Origin: Billgrantia pellis | GTDB taxonomy: Bacteria; Pseudomonadota; Gammaproteobacteria; Pseudomonadales; Halomonadaceae | Length of the DNA: 64,000 nt | Direction: 5' to 3' | Assembly (NCBI RefSeq): GCF_008297955.1 | Contig: NZ_VTPY01000006.1 | Coordinates: 288,239 to 352,238, forward strand | In this document: piece after piece, positions 54,780 to 64,000 of the stretch | Layout: every line of letters starts with the position of its first letter | Numbering within the stretch: position 1 is the stretch's first letter | The notes under the pieces: generated by a model | Seen by the model: only the letters and a program-made list of their open reading frames with translations | The model's database searches: none | Told to the model about the DNA's origin: nothing | Made by a program: the position numbers and the translations under genes

Positions 54780-55382
54780 TCAACGGCGCCGGCGCGCGAC
54801 CCGGAAGATGGCGATCTCGCCGAACAGGTTGGGCCATAAGCGCGTGGCCCAATGGCCCTCTTGTTCGCCTATCCCCACGGCGCGATCGATGATCTCCAGA
54901 TTCTTTTGCCGGCACAGGTGCTCGAAGTCGTTGAACGTCGATAGGTGAATGTTCGGCGTATCGTACCAGGCGTAGGGCAGCGATTTGGAGACCGGCATGT
55001 AGCCGCGGATACCGAGGTGCACGCGATGACGCCAGTAGGCGAAGTTGGGGAAGGCGATGATGCACTCGTCGGCCACGCGCAGCATTTCATCCAGCATGCG
55101 ATCGGGCCGGCGCAGCGCCTGCAGCGCCTGGGTCATGATCACCAGGTCGTAAGTGTCGTCCTCGAAGTTGACCAGCCCCTCGTCGAGATTCTGCTCGATC
55201 ACGCTGACGCCGCGGGCCAGGCAGGCGGTGATCCCCTCCGGATCGATCTCCAGACCGTAGCCGGTGACGCGCTTGTCGCGCGCCAGCGCCGCGAGAAGGG
55301 TACCATCGCCGCAGGCCAGATCGAGGATATGGGCGCCTTCGGGCACCCAGCGGTGAATCAGCTCCAGGTCGGCGCGCATCAT
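54780..55382 (-). CDS. metW: Methionine biosynthesis protein MetW
   Basis: 200-residue class-I methyltransferase-like protein that partners MetX in bacteria lacking MetA. SAM-type motif [15 protein letters not shown], then [19 protein letters not shown] and [15 protein letters not shown], all MetW-typical. Its start overlaps the metX stop (ATGA), so the two are made together. The precise role (activation of MetX in some species) is known from the family only. Confidence 0.96.
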   Translation of the reverse strand: MMRADLELIHRWVPEGAHILDLACGDGTLLAALARDKRVTGYGLEIDPEGITACLARGVSVIEQNLDEGLVNFEDDTYDLVIMTQALQALRRPDRMLDEMLRVADECIIAFPNFAYWRHRVHLGIRGYMPVSKSLPYAWYDTPNIHLSTFNDFEHLCRQKNLEIIDRAVGIGEQEGHWATRLWPNLFGEIAIFRVARRRR

Positions 55383-56536
55383 GCTTGCTCCTCCAGGCCC
55401 AGCTCACTGGCTGCGCGTGACATGAACGCCGAGAACACTGCCTGGTAGCGCGGCTCGGGCAGCAGGAAGGCATCGTGGCCATGGGGCGAGTCGATATTGA
55501 CGTAGCTGACCGGTTTGCCGGCACGGATCAGCGCATTGGCCAGCTCGCGCGAGCGCGACGGTGGGAAGCGCCAATCGCTGGTGAAGCTCACCACCAGAAA
55601 AGGGCACTGGCTGGGGGCGACGGCCTCGGCCAGTACGCCACCGTGGCCCGCCGCCGGATCGAAATAGTCCAACGCCTTGGTCATCAGCAGGTAGGTGTTG
55701 GCGTCGAAGGCGCTGGAGAAGGTATCACCCTGGTAACGCAAGTAGGACTCCACCTGAAATTCGACGTCATAGCCGAAGCTGAGGTCCTCACTGCGCAGAT
55801 CGCGGCCGAACTTGCTGCCCATGGCGTCTTCCGAGAGGTAGGTGATATGGCCCACCATGCGTGCCAGCTTCAGGCCGCGGCGCGGCGCCGTGCCATGTTC
55901 GACGTACCAACCGTCATGAAAATCGGGGTCGGAGCGGATTGCCTGGCGTGCCACTTCGTTGAAGGCGATGTTCTGCGCCGAGAGCTTGGGCGTGGCGGCA
56001 ATGACCACGGCATTGGCGACCCGCTCGGGATAGGTCAGCGTCCATTGCAGCACTTGCATGCCGCCCAGGCTGCCGCCGATCACCGCGGCGAAGCGCTCGA
56101 TACCCAGCCGGTCGGCCAGCCTCGCCTGGCTATGCACCCAGTCGCTCACCGTGACCATGGGGAAGTCGGGGCCCCATAGGCGCCCGGTGGCGGGGTTGTC
56201 GCTGGTCGGGCCGGTGCTGCCGTGGCAGCCGCCGAGATTGTTGAGCGAGATGACGAAAAAGCGATCGGTGTCGATCGACTTGCCCGGCCCGATATGAGCG
56301 TCCCACCAGCCCGGCTTGCGCTCATCGTGGCTGTGATAGCCGGCGGCGTGGTGGTGCCCCGACAGGGCGTGACAGATCAGTACCGCATTGGAGCGAGTGG
56401 CGTTGAGCGTGCCGTAGGTTTCGTAGACCAGATCATAAACCGGCAGCGTCCTGCCGCAGGCCAGGGGGAGGGGGTCGTCGAAGTGCGCCATTTGCGGCAT
56501 CACCAAGCCGACCGAATCGTCGGGAAACTCGGGCAT
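55379..56536 (-). CDS. metX: Homoserine O-acyltransferase MetX
   Basis: First committed step of methionine synthesis. 385 residues from ATG giving [19 protein letters not shown], the Pseudomonas-like start; a TTG 48 bases upstream was rejected for lack of a ribosome binding site. Alpha/beta hydrolase with the nucleophile Ser in IGGSLGGMQ, Asp in SDWRFPPSR and His in [10 protein letters not shown]. Family work indicates that many gammaproteobacterial MetX, especially those paired with MetW, use succinyl-CoA; acetyl versus succinyl is not decided here. Confidence 0.95.
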   Translation of the reverse strand: MPEFPDDSVGLVMPQMAHFDDPLPLACGRTLPVYDLVYETYGTLNATRSNAVLICHALSGHHHAAGYHSHDERKPGWWDAHIGPGKSIDTDRFFVISLNNLGGCHGSTGPTSDNPATGRLWGPDFPMVTVSDWVHSQARLADRLGIERFAAVIGGSLGGMQVLQWTLTYPERVANAVVIAATPKLSAQNIAFNEVARQAIRSDPDFHDGWYVEHGTAPRRGLKLARMVGHITYLSEDAMGSKFGRDLRSEDLSFGYDVEFQVESYLRYQGDTFSSAFDANTYLLMTKALDYFDPAAGHGGVLAEAVAPSQCPFLVVSFTSDWRFPPSRSRELANALIRAGKPVSYVNIDSPHGHDAFLLPEPRYQAVFSAFMSRAASELGLEEQA

Positions 56537-56580
56537 GTGTCGTGCGGTGTCCTGTCGTTGAGGTCCGTCCGTGCGAGCGT

Positions 56581-57174
56581 TCAAAGGCCGACCAGGGCGC
56601 CGGCGATGCCGGCGGCACGCGTCAGCGAGCCGACTACGATACCATCGACCAGGCTGATGGCGATGAATACCACGATCGGCGACAGATCGATCATGCCCAG
56701 TGGCGGGATGACCCGGCGCACCGGTGCCATGATCGGCTCGACCAGCTGCATGATCAGTAACGCCCCGGGGTGGCTGGCATTGGGTGCCACCCAGCTCAGG
56801 ATGATCATCACGATCAGGGCGAAGAAGTAGATCTTGAGGATGGCATTGGCGATGGCGGCCAGCGCTCCGATCGCCACCTGGGTGACGGGCGGCATGCCGA
56901 TACCGGCGACCTGCAGAATGATCACGATACTCACCGCCTTGAGCACGAAGGCAGCGGCCAGGGTGGCCAGGTCGAAGCGGCCCATTACCGGGCCGAGAAA
57001 GCTTTGGAATGGGCGTACCACCGGCTGGGTGACTTTCACCACCGACTGGCTGATGGGGTTATAATAGTCAGCCTGCGACGCCTGCAGCAGAAAGCGCAGC
57101 ATCAGCAAGAACAGATAGATATTGATCAGGCTGTTGATCAGCAGCAGACCGGCATTTCCCATTTGGCTGCCCAT
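56581..57174 (-). CDS. yggT: YggT family membrane protein
   Basis: 197 residues with two YggT repeats, each with a pair of transmembrane helices; repeated elements [19 protein letters not shown] and [15 protein letters not shown]. Function unclear; family members are linked to osmotic or cation stress and envelope biogenesis. GGAGGAG lies five bases before the chosen ATG. It is located between proC and metX as in Pseudomonas. Confidence 0.95.
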   Translation of the reverse strand: MGSQMGNAGLLLINSLINIYLFLLMLRFLLQASQADYYNPISQSVVKVTQPVVRPFQSFLGPVMGRFDLATLAAAFVLKAVSIVIILQVAGIGMPPVTQVAIGALAAIANAILKIYFFALIVMIILSWVAPNASHPGALLIMQLVEPIMAPVRRVIPPLGMIDLSPIVVFIAISLVDGIVVGSLTRAAGIAGALVGL

Positions 57175-57229
57175 GTGGGCTCCTCCATGTCGTATTGAGT
57201 AACCGCCGTGCATGACGGCAGCGGGAAGG

Positions 57230-58054
57230 CTATCGCTGGTCGAGTTCGCTGGCCATTTCGCGGGCGCGGGCGGCGCAGGCGTCCATGGCCTCGGACAGGG
57301 TTTGGCGCAGGCCGGCCCGTTCGAGATGCTCGATGGCCCGCTCGGTGGTGCCGCCGGGCGACATCACGTTGCGTTTGAGACGATCCGGAGAGAACTCGCT
57401 CTGCTGCGCCATCCGGGCAGCTCCCAAGGCGGTTTGTATCGCCAGGCGGCGTGCGGTTTCGGCGGGCAGGCCAAGCTTGACGCCGGCTTCCTCCATGGCT
57501 TCGAACATCAGGAAGAAATAGGCCGGCGCGCTGCCGGAGACGGCGGTAACCGCATCCAGAAGACCTTCCTCCTCGACCCATTCGACCAGGCCCACGGCTT
57601 CGAGCAGTTCAGAGGCCTGGTCGCGCTGCGCGGCGCTGACCTCGGCGGTGGCGAACATGCCGGCGGCGCCGGCACCAACCAATGCGGGAGTGTTGGGCAT
57701 GCAGCGTACCAGCGGCAGATCCCCTCCCAGCCACGTCTGCAACGTGTCGGCAGTGAGGCCGGCCGCAACGGAGATGACAAGCGGGCGTCGTGCCTGCAGA
57801 GCGTCGCGCAGGCCCTCGCAGACGCCACGCATGATCTGCGGCTTGACGGCCAGTACGACGATATCGGCGTCGCGTACCGCCGCCGCATTGTCGGTCTCGG
57901 TGCGGATGCCGAGTCGTGCACGGAGCGGTGCCAGGAATTCATCGCTGGGCGAGGTGGCAGTGATGGCGGCGGCGGGGTGGCCGTGATCGATCATTCCGCC
58001 GATGATGGCGCCGGCCATGTTGCCGGCGCCGATGAAGGTGACTCTGCTGGCCAT
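57230..58054 (-). CDS. proC: Pyrroline-5-carboxylate reductase
   Basis: Last step of proline synthesis. 274 residues: Rossmann fold VTFIGAGNMAGAIIGGM, VVLAVKPQIM, VRCMPNTPALVGAGA, and the C-terminal signature MSPGGTTERAIEHLE. AAGGA lies seven bases before the ATG used (MASRV); a Met eight codons upstream is less well placed. Confidence 0.98.
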   Translation of the reverse strand: MASRVTFIGAGNMAGAIIGGMIDHGHPAAAITATSPSDEFLAPLRARLGIRTETDNAAAVRDADIVVLAVKPQIMRGVCEGLRDALQARRPLVISVAAGLTADTLQTWLGGDLPLVRCMPNTPALVGAGAAGMFATAEVSAAQRDQASELLEAVGLVEWVEEEGLLDAVTAVSGSAPAYFFLMFEAMEEAGVKLGLPAETARRLAIQTALGAARMAQQSEFSPDRLKRNVMSPGGTTERAIEHLERAGLRQTLSEAMDACAARAREMASELDQR

Positions 58055-58113
58055 TCGATCTGTCCTTCTTTTCGTCATGGAGCGACCGTGATTGCCGGAC
58101 GCAGGCGCGTCCT

Positions 58114-58824
58114 CTAGCGACGCGAGGTGTCCCGTATGCCGAAGATGGCGGTGCCCAGTCTCACCAGGGTGGCACCCTCGAGCACGGCGGCTTCCAGATC
58201 GTCGCTCATGCCCATCGACAGAGTGTCCAGCGGCGCCCCGGGGAAGCGGCGGCGCAACGCCTCGAGCGCTTGGCGCAGCCGAGCCAGAGGTTCGCGTTGT
58301 CGGGCCAGTTCCTGGGCGGGGGCGGGAATCGTCATCAACCCGCGCAGACGCAGTCGCGGCAGCGAGAGCACCGTTTCCGCCAAGCTTTCCAATTCATCGA
58401 AGCCGACGCCAGACTTGCTGACTTCGCCGCTGGCGTTCACCTGCAGGCAGACATCAAGCGGCTCCAGCCTCTCGGGGCGTTGATCGTTCAGGCGCCGGGC
58501 AATTCTCTCGCGGTCGATACTGTGCACCCAGTCGAAGTGCTCGGCCACGGCTCGGGTCTTGTTGGCCTGCAACGGGCCGATGAAATGCCAGACGATGCCT
58601 TCCAGGTCGGTCAGTTCCGCCTGCTTGTCCAGCGCCTCCTGTACGTAGTTCTCGCCGAACTCCCGCTGGCCGAGACGCCAGGCCTCACGCACCATGTGGG
58701 CTGGTTTGGTCTTGCTCACCGCCAGCAACCGCGCGTCATCGGCGGGGCGTGCGGCAGCGGCCAGCGCCGCCGCCAGACGCTCGCGGGCGCTGGTCAGCGA
58801 CTCGGAAAGCATGGTATCCGTCAT
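58114..58824 (-). CDS. yggS: YggS family PLP homeostasis protein
   Basis: 236 residues, alanine-racemase-type barrel that binds PLP but has no known catalysis. PLP-lysine in LLAVSKTKPAHM, FGENYVQEALDK, HFIGPLQANKTR, and LSMGMSDDLEAAVLEGATLVRLGTAIFG. It controls PLP and amino-acid homeostasis in E. coli. The start Met (MTDTMLSESL) was chosen to give the family's length. It is divergent from pilT across 76 bases. Confidence 0.96.
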   Translation of the reverse strand: MTDTMLSESLTSARERLAAALAAAARPADDARLLAVSKTKPAHMVREAWRLGQREFGENYVQEALDKQAELTDLEGIVWHFIGPLQANKTRAVAEHFDWVHSIDRERIARRLNDQRPERLEPLDVCLQVNASGEVSKSGVGFDELESLAETVLSLPRLRLRGLMTIPAPAQELARQREPLARLRQALEALRRRFPGAPLDTLSMGMSDDLEAAVLEGATLVRLGTAIFGIRDTSRR

Positions 58825-58900
58825 CTCATCCACATGAAATCCGTCATGTCGCAAGGACTGGCATACTGAAGTGAACCTTAACCGGGAGCAGTGGAACCGC

Positions 58901-59935
58901 ATGGATATTACCGAATTGCTGGCGTTCTCGGCAAAACAGAACGCCTCCGACCTGCATCTGTCGGCCGGGCTACCGCCGATGATTCGGGTCGACGGTGACA
59001 TTCGCCGCCTCAATGTGCCGCCCATGGAGGACCGTGAGGTCCGCAAGTTGATCTACGACATCATGGGCGATCGCCAGCGGCGCGACTATGAGGAGTTCTT
59101 CGAAACCGACTTCTCCTTCGAGGTGCCCGGGGTGGCGCGCTTCCGTGTCAATGCCTTCAACCAGGCTCGCGGCGCCGGTGCCGTATTCCGCACCATCCCC
59201 AGTGAAGTGCTGACTATGGACGATCTGGAGCTGGGCGACGTCTTCCGTCGCCTGGCGTCACTGCCGCGCGGCCTCGTCCTGGTTACCGGCCCCACCGGTT
59301 CGGGCAAGAGCACCACCCTGGCGGCCATGATCGATTACATCAACGATCACCGCTACGACCATATCCTCACCATCGAGGATCCGGTGGAGTTCGTCCACCG
59401 TAGCAAGCGCAGCCTGATCAACCAGCGCGAGGTGCATCGCGACACTCACGGCTTCGCCCAGGCACTGCGCAGCGCCCTGCGCGAGGACCCCGACGTCATC
59501 CTGGTCGGCGAACTGCGTGACTTGGAGACCATCCGCCTGGCGCTGACCGCGGCCGAGACCGGGCACCTGGTATTCGGCACGTTGCATACCACTTCCGCAG
59601 CCAAGACCATCGATCGCATCATCGATGTCTTCCCCGGCGAGGAGAAGGCCATGGTGCGTTCGATGCTCTCGGAATCGCTGCAGGGCGTCATTTCCCAGAC
59701 GCTGCTCAAGCGCCGCAGCGGGGGCCGGGTGGCGGCCCATGAGATCCTGATTGCCACATCGGCGGTGCGTAACCTGATTCGTGAGGACAAGGTGGCGCAG
59801 ATTTACTCGGCGATCCAGACCGGGGGCAATCTGGGCATGCAGACCCTGGATGCTTGCCTGGCCAGGCTGGTGGCCGAGAACGTGGTGAATCGCGACGAGG
59901 CCCAGGCGCGCGCCAAAAGTGCGCTTGCCTCCTGA
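58901..59935 (+). CDS. pilT: Type IV pilus retraction ATPase PilT
   Basis: Hexameric ATPase that depolymerises type IV pili. 344 residues, the same as P. aeruginosa PilT: N-terminal PAS-like domain (MDITELLAFSAKQNASDLHL), Walker A GPTGSGKST (130-138), the Asp box ILTIEDPVEF, Walker B ILVGELRD, His box GHLVFGTLHTTSAAKTIDRI, and the C-terminal AIRNLIRE-like motif (AVRNLIREDK). It is followed by pilU after 29 bases. Confidence 0.98.
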   Translation: MDITELLAFSAKQNASDLHLSAGLPPMIRVDGDIRRLNVPPMEDREVRKLIYDIMGDRQRRDYEEFFETDFSFEVPGVARFRVNAFNQARGAGAVFRTIPSEVLTMDDLELGDVFRRLASLPRGLVLVTGPTGSGKSTTLAAMIDYINDHRYDHILTIEDPVEFVHRSKRSLINQREVHRDTHGFAQALRSALREDPDVILVGELRDLETIRLALTAAETGHLVFGTLHTTSAAKTIDRIIDVFPGEEKAMVRSMLSESLQGVISQTLLKRRSGGRVAAHEILIATSAVRNLIREDKVAQIYSAIQTGGNLGMQTLDACLARLVAENVVNRDEAQARAKSALAS

Positions 59936-59964
59936 CGCCAACGCTGAGAGCAAGGGAGCGGGAA

Positions 59965-61107
59965 ATGAAAGCACAAGAGTGGCTGGAGCAGCTGCTGGGC
60001 ATCATGGCCAAGAAGGAAGCCTCGGACCTGCTCATCTCGGTCCAGGCGCCGCCCACCATCAAGATGGCCGGCAAGCTTACCGCCCTGGGCGATCAGCGCC
60101 TCTCGGTGGAGCAGGTGCGCGAGCTGGTCAATACCGCCGTGCCGGAGGGGCTGCGCGAACGCTTCCAGCAGGAGCGCGAGGCCAACTTCGCCCTCAGCCT
60201 CTCCGGACGCGGGCGCTTCCGAGTCAGCGCCTTCCAGCAGCGCAACCAGCCTGCCATGGTGATTCGTCGCATCGCCTACGAGATACCCCGGCTCGAGGAG
60301 CTGGCATTGCCGGAAACGCTGGGCGAACTGGCCAACCTCAAGCGCGGGCTGGTATTCGTGGTGGGTGGCACCGGCACCGGCAAGTCCACCACCCTGGCGT
60401 CGATGATTCAACGCCGCAACGAGACCGTCGGCGGGCACATCATCAGCGTGGAGGACCCGATCGAGTACGTCCACCCGCACCGCAAGGCGATCATCAACCA
60501 GCGCGAAGTGGGTATCGATACCGAGTCCTTCGAGGTAGCGCTGAAGAATACCCTGCGCCAAGCGCCGGATGTGGTTCTCATCGGCGAGGTGCGCACCCGC
60601 GAAACCATGGAGCACGCGCTCACCTTCGCCGAGACGGGGCATCTCTGCCTCGCAACCCTGCACGCCAACAACGCCAACCAGGCGCTCGACCGCATCATCC
60701 ACTTCTTCCCTCACGAGCGTCACGAGCAGATCTGGCTCGACCTGTCGCTCAATCTCCACGCCATTGTCGCCCAGCAGCTGCTGCCGACCCGAGACGGCGG
60801 GCGCGCTCCGGCCATTGAGGTTCTACTGCGCACACCGCTCATCGCCGACCTGATCCGCAAGGGTGAGGTCGGCGAAATCAAACACGTCATGGGGCGCTCG
60901 CGTGACCTCGGCATGCAAACCTTCGACCAGGCACTCTACGAACTCTACAGGGCCGGCAAGATCAGCGAGGAGGTGGCCATGGTCCATGCCGACTCGGCCA
61001 ACGAACTGCGCATGATGATCAAGTACGGGGACGAGAGCAGCGACGTGCTGGCCAAGGCGCAGGATAGCGCGCAGCGCTTCTCCCTGCGCGAGGATGATGA
61101 TTTCTAG
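59965..61107 (+). CDS. pilU: PilT paralogue PilU
   Basis: Accessory retraction ATPase that aids PilT under load. 380 residues: MAKKEASDLLISVQAPPTIK, Walker A GGTGTGKS with Lys140, VEDPIEYVHPHRK, VVLIGEVRTRETMEHAL and GHLCLATLHANNANQALDRI. The glycine-rich Walker A (GGTGTGKS rather than GPTGSGKS) is usual for PilU. GGGAG lies upstream of ATG 59965. It converges with anmK. Confidence 0.97.
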   Translation: MKAQEWLEQLLGIMAKKEASDLLISVQAPPTIKMAGKLTALGDQRLSVEQVRELVNTAVPEGLRERFQQEREANFALSLSGRGRFRVSAFQQRNQPAMVIRRIAYEIPRLEELALPETLGELANLKRGLVFVVGGTGTGKSTTLASMIQRRNETVGGHIISVEDPIEYVHPHRKAIINQREVGIDTESFEVALKNTLRQAPDVVLIGEVRTRETMEHALTFAETGHLCLATLHANNANQALDRIIHFFPHERHEQIWLDLSLNLHAIVAQQLLPTRDGGRAPAIEVLLRTPLIADLIRKGEVGEIKHVMGRSRDLGMQTFDQALYELYRAGKISEEVAMVHADSANELRMMIKYGDESSDVLAKAQDSAQRFSLREDDDF

Positions 61108-61122
61108 GTAGGATGTTCGGCC

Positions 61123-62253
61123 TTAAGGTGAATAAATGGCGCCAAGCACCCTGAGGCCGGCGGCACCGGTGACGCTGGGCAGGTTGCCGGGCAGGCCTTC
61201 CAGGCGACGCCAGGCGAGCCAGGCGAAGGCGCCGGCTTCCAGCCAGTCGGCCGGCCATCCCCAGTCGCTGCTGGGCACCAGGGCGGTCTCGGGCAGGCGT
61301 CTTGCCAGACGGGCCAGCAGGTCGTGGTTGTGAGCGCCGCCGCCGCAGGGGATCAGCGCCGTGGCGGTCGGGGCGTTGACACGTTCGCGCGCCATCTCAA
61401 CGCCCAGGGCGATGCTCGTGGCGGTCAGCTCCGCCAGCGTGGCCTGGACGTCCTCGACACGTTCGTGCCCCGTCAGGTGCCGGCTCAGCCAGTCGAGATG
61501 GAACACCTCGCGGCCCGTGCTGCGCGGCGGGGGCCGATGAAAGAAAGGCTCGGCGAGCAGGCGTTCCAATAACGTTTCGTCTACTTGGCCCGTTGCTGCC
61601 CAGGCGCCATCCGCATCGAAGCGGCCGCCACGATGCCGGGCGTACCAGGCGTCGAGCAGCACGTTGGCCGGTCCGGTATCAAAGCCGATGACTTCGGTAT
61701 CCAGCTCCGCTGGGGGCAGCAGGGTCAGATTGGCAAAGCCCCCCAGGTTGAGTACCAGCTGCCACTGCTCCGGACGCCGGAATAGCGCCTCGTGGAAAGC
61801 CGGTGCGAGGGGGGCGGCCTGTCCGCCGGCGGCCAGGTCGCGGCGGCGAAAGTCGGCCACCACTCGGCAACCGGTCAGCTCGGCCAGCAGGCTCGGGTTG
61901 TCGAGTTGCAGGGTGTAGGCGGGACCTTCGTCATAACCCCAAGGCGCGTGCTCGATGGTCTGACCATGGCTGCCGATGGCCGTGACTTGCTCGGCGGTAA
62001 TGCCATTGTTTGTGAGCAACTGCAGGACGGCAGCCGCCTGGAGTCGGCTGAAGGCATCCTCTGCGCTGGCCAGTTCGGCGAAGGCGACCTGCTCGGCCTG
62101 GCAAAGCTTCAATAGCTGCTCATGCAGAGAGTCGGGCATTGCTTGCGCGTGGGTGGCAAGCAGCTGCGGTTGGCCCGCCGCACCGATTTCGACCAGCGCA
62201 GTGTCGATGCCGTCCAGGCTGGTACCGGACATCAAGCCCACGAACAGTGTCAT
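61123..62253 (-). CDS. anmK: Anhydro-N-acetylmuramic acid kinase
   Basis: Recycles anhydroMurNAc from cell-wall turnover by ring opening and phosphorylation. 376 residues with [19 protein letters not shown] at the start, [40 protein letters not shown] and [13 protein letters not shown]. It is divergent from tyrS, the same pairing as in Pseudomonas. Confidence 0.97.
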   Translation of the reverse strand: MTLFVGLMSGTSLDGIDTALVEIGAAGQPQLLATHAQAMPDSLHEQLLKLCQAEQVAFAELASAEDAFSRLQAAAVLQLLTNNGITAEQVTAIGSHGQTIEHAPWGYDEGPAYTLQLDNPSLLAELTGCRVVADFRRRDLAAGGQAAPLAPAFHEALFRRPEQWQLVLNLGGFANLTLLPPAELDTEVIGFDTGPANVLLDAWYARHRGGRFDADGAWAATGQVDETLLERLLAEPFFHRPPPRSTGREVFHLDWLSRHLTGHERVEDVQATLAELTATSIALGVEMARERVNAPTATALIPCGGGAHNHDLLARLARRLPETALVPSSDWGWPADWLEAGAFAWLAWRRLEGLPGNLPSVTGAAGLRVLGAIYSP

Positions 62254-62366
62254 CTCTCTTCTCCCTTATGCTGGGGGCCGCGAGGCATGAAGTCATGCTA
62301 ACATCGTGCCCCATTCGATGGACCCTGCCGTGGGGTGGATCAACGCAATTCGTGGAGTGGGAGACG

Positions 62367-63566
62367 ATGACCGACGTTGCAAGCGCACTGGCGCTGCTGA
62401 AGCGAGGCACTCAGGAGATACTGCTGGAGGAAGAGCTGGTCAAGAAGCTCGAGTCCGGCCGCAAGCTGCGCATCAAGGCGGGCTTCGATCCCACGGCGCC
62501 CGATCTGCACCTCGGCCATAGCGTGCTGCTGACCAAGATGCGCCAGTTCCAGGATCTTGGCCACCAAGTTATCTTCCTGATCGGCGATTTCACCGGGCGC
62601 ATCGGCGACCCCACTGGCAAGAACGTCACCCGCAAGCCGCTCACCGAGGATGAGGTACGCGCCAACGCCCAGACCTACAAGGAGCAGGTGTTCAAGATCC
62701 TCGACCCTGCCAAGACCGAGGTGCGCTTCAACTCCGAGTGGTTCGGTGAACTCAGCGCGGCCAAGATGATCGAGCTGGCGGCCCAGAGTACGGTGGCGCG
62801 GATGCTCGAGCGTGACGATTTCGACAAACGCTACAAGTCGGGTCAGCCGATCTCGATTCATGAATTCCTCTATCCGCTGGTGCAGGGATACGACTCCGTG
62901 GCGCTCGAGGCCGACGTCGAGATGGGCGGTACCGATCAGAAGTTCAACCTGCTGATGGGGCGCGAGATCCAGAAGCATTTCGGCATGGAGCCACAGGTCG
63001 TCATCACCATGCCGCTGCTCGAGGGACTCGACGGCGTGCAGAAAATGTCCAAGTCGCTGGGCAACTACGTCGGTGTCGACGAGGCGCCTGGCGCCATGTT
63101 CAATAAGCTCGTCTCCATGCCCGACAGCCTGATGTGGCGCTACTTCGAGCTGCTCTCGCTGACATCCAACGAAAATATCGAGGCGCTCAAGCGCGACGTC
63201 GAGGCCGGCGCCAACCCCCGCGACATCAAGATGGTTCTGGCGCGCGAGCTGATCGGGCGTTATCACGACGAAGAGGCGGCGGCCAATGCCCACAAGTCGG
63301 CCGGCAACCGCTTGGCCGAGGGCGAGCTGCCCGAGGACCTGCCCGAAGTGGAGGTCGACTTCGAAGGCAGCGTCCAGGCGCCGATTGCCGCAGTGCTCAA
63401 CCGCTCGGGGCTCGCCAACAACAGTGCCCAGGCCAAGGACATGCTGGGCAACGGTCGGGTCAAGGTCGACGGTGATGTAGTTGCCAAGGAGCATATGCTC
63501 GATACCGGCAGGAGCTATGTGATTCAGGCCGGCAAGAAGCGCTATGCCCGAGTGACGCTACGCTGA
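62367..63566 (+). CDS. tyrS: Tyrosyl-tRNA synthetase (TyrZ type)
   Basis: 399 residues, class I synthetase: HLGHS in [19 protein letters not shown] (HIGH motif), KMSKS in [14 protein letters not shown], tyrosine-binding [10 protein letters not shown], and a C-terminal S4 RNA-binding domain (about 335-399). ATG 62367 follows GGGAG. The KMSKS type and length resemble the second tyrosyl enzyme family (TyrZ) of Pseudomonas, which also lies just upstream of an rRNA operon. Confidence 0.96.
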   Translation: MTDVASALALLKRGTQEILLEEELVKKLESGRKLRIKAGFDPTAPDLHLGHSVLLTKMRQFQDLGHQVIFLIGDFTGRIGDPTGKNVTRKPLTEDEVRANAQTYKEQVFKILDPAKTEVRFNSEWFGELSAAKMIELAAQSTVARMLERDDFDKRYKSGQPISIHEFLYPLVQGYDSVALEADVEMGGTDQKFNLLMGREIQKHFGMEPQVVITMPLLEGLDGVQKMSKSLGNYVGVDEAPGAMFNKLVSMPDSLMWRYFELLSLTSNENIEALKRDVEAGANPRDIKMVLARELIGRYHDEEAAANAHKSAGNRLAEGELPEDLPEVEVDFEGSVQAPIAAVLNRSGLANNSAQAKDMLGNGRVKVDGDVVAKEHMLDTGRSYVIQAGKKRYARVTLR

Positions 63567-63579
63567 GTTAGTCCACCGG

Positions 63580-63617
63580 CCCCCAGTCCAACTGATGACA
63601 AGTCAGTTGCTCTACCG
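63580..63617 (-). pseudogene. tRNA-Thr(TGT)-like fragment
   Basis: Minus strand GGTAGAGCAACTGACTTGT, then CATCAGTTGG: the 3' half of a D-arm and a complete anticodon arm (ACTGA/TCAGT, loop CTTGTCA, anticodon TGT), nearly identical to E. coli tRNA-Thr(UGU). The acceptor stem, 5' D-arm and T-arm are missing, so it cannot be a functional tRNA. Confidence 0.55.
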
Positions 63618-63667
63618 ACGCCCGTCCCGTGCGGGTGTCGTCGTCTTCGCCCCCCCGGCGCAAAACC

Positions 63668-63700
63668 ATCCACAGGCTCGCGCGGCGAGCGCCTGTGGAT
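63668..63700. repeat. Long hairpin after tyrS
   Basis: Perfect 10-base arms ATCCACAGGC and GCCTGTGGAT with an inner CTCGC/GCGAG stem. No T-run, so terminator function is doubtful. Confidence 0.4.
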
Positions 63701-63764
63701 AGTTCTGCCGTCATCGCTTCTTCATGCGCCTGCCGTCATTCTGAAACTTTTTTGCCAGCGGCCC

Positions 63765-63793
63765 TTGCGGGGTCGCGGGGAAACCCGTAAAGT
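63765..63793 (+). promoter_or_regulatory. Upstream promoter of the presumed rRNA operon (P1)
   Basis: TTGCGG (63765-63770), a 17-base spacer, TAAAGT (63788-63793), then ACGC. An AT-rich patch (AAACTTTTTT) lies just upstream as an UP-element candidate. Confidence 0.5.
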
Positions 63794-63893
63794 ACGCATC
63801 CGCTGCCGGCGACGGGCAACGTCACCGGCGGTAGGAGGAGAGGTAAGTGGTTGTCTGGGTTGGATTTTTCGATTCGCTTCGCTAAATCCTCGC

Positions 63894-63921
63894 TTGACGC
63901 CCACGGCGGATTCGGTAGAAT
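63894..63921 (+). promoter_or_regulatory. Downstream promoter of the presumed rRNA operon (P2)
   Basis: TTGACG (63894-63899), a 16-base spacer, TAGAAT (63916-63921) and the GC-rich discriminator GCGCGCC, the layout of stringently controlled rRNA promoters. Confidence 0.75.
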
Positions 63922-64000
63922 GCGCGCCACTCGATATCGAAAGCCACGCGGGCTTTCGGCGGTCGCCAGCCACGCTGGCCTTCGATGCCGACAACGCCAC

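Larger units (their letters stand above)
63567..64000. other. Intergenic region and presumed rRNA operon leader
   Basis: 434 bases with no credible protein gene. It contains a tRNA-Thr-like fragment antisense (63580-63617), a GACGCCCG/CGGGTGTC hairpin (63617-63639), a long ATCCACAGGC/GCCTGTGGAT hairpin (63668-63700), an AT-rich patch about 63742-63755, two sigma-70 promoters, and then a GC-rich transcribed leader to the window end. By synteny 16S rRNA should begin a few hundred bases beyond. Confidence 0.6.

Noticed and set aside
63668..63700. DnaA-box-like TGTGGATAG and its partner as an origin of replication
   Set aside because: Only two imperfect boxes, which are simply the arms of one hairpin; no dnaA, dnaN or gidA nearby and no AT-rich unwinding region.

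Overview
The window is about 64 kb of high-GC gammaproteobacterial chromosome. Gene content and gene order (grpE-dnaK-dnaJ-dapB-carAB-greA; ftsH-folP-glmM-tpiA-secG-tRNA-Leu; rimP-nusA-infB-rbfA-truB-rpsO-pnp; dksA-gluQ-cbrX-cbrA-cbrB-[sRNA]-pcnB-folK-panB-panC; metX-metW-yggT-proC-yggS-pilT-pilU; anmK-tyrS-rrn) match the Pseudomonas/Halomonadaceae arrangement. The protein sequences and the tmRNA tag ANDDTYAQGALAA fit a Halomonas-like organism best. Genus is an inference; class Gammaproteobacteria is secure. Almost everything is core genome. I see no prophage, insertion sequence or CRISPR array.  Layout. 0-4 kb, minus strand: carboxynorspermidine dehydrogenase and NspC decarboxylase, a terminator, then an aspartate kinase. 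4.3-5.1 kb: a Crp/Fnr regulator beside an AT-rich island. 5.1-10 kb: ssrA (tmRNA), smpB, ratA-rnfH, bamE, fur, recN. 10-14 kb: heat-shock genes grpE, dnaK, dnaJ with two clear sigma-32 promoters. 14-18 kb: a DUF2218 protein, a DMT permease, and an unusual fusion of a Clp1/Grc3-like polynucleotide kinase to an RNase Z-like nuclease, then dapB. 18.2-18.6 kb: a palindromic repeat element and a probable transcription attenuator before carAB. 23-30.5 kb: greA, yhbY, rlmE, ftsH, folP, glmM, tpiA, secG. 30.5-39.7 kb: tRNA-Leu(GAG), tRNA-fMet and the translation/RNA-decay block from rimP to pnp. 39.7-45.1 kb, minus strand: thiolase, panD, panC, panB, folK, pcnB.  45.1-51.9 kb, minus strand: this is the most informative part. 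A CbrA/CbrB carbon-nitrogen two-component system, with the tiny gene cbrX in front, is followed by an 850-base gap without a credible protein gene. The gap holds a strong sigma-54 promoter (GG-N10-GC), an upstream inverted repeat suited to CbrB, about 495 bases rich in CAACAACAA motifs, mostly displayed in hairpin loops, and a perfect terminator. This is the design of CrcZ, the RNA that titrates Hfq (with Crc) in Pseudomonas carbon catabolite repression.  52-64 kb: an aminotransferase, sfsA, a small Rieske protein, a DUF4426 protein, metW, metX, yggT, proC, yggS, pilT, pilU, anmK and tyrS. The window ends in two tandem stringent-type promoters and a leader, which indicates that an rRNA operon starts just beyond it; a tRNA-Thr-like fragment lies antisense just after tyrS.
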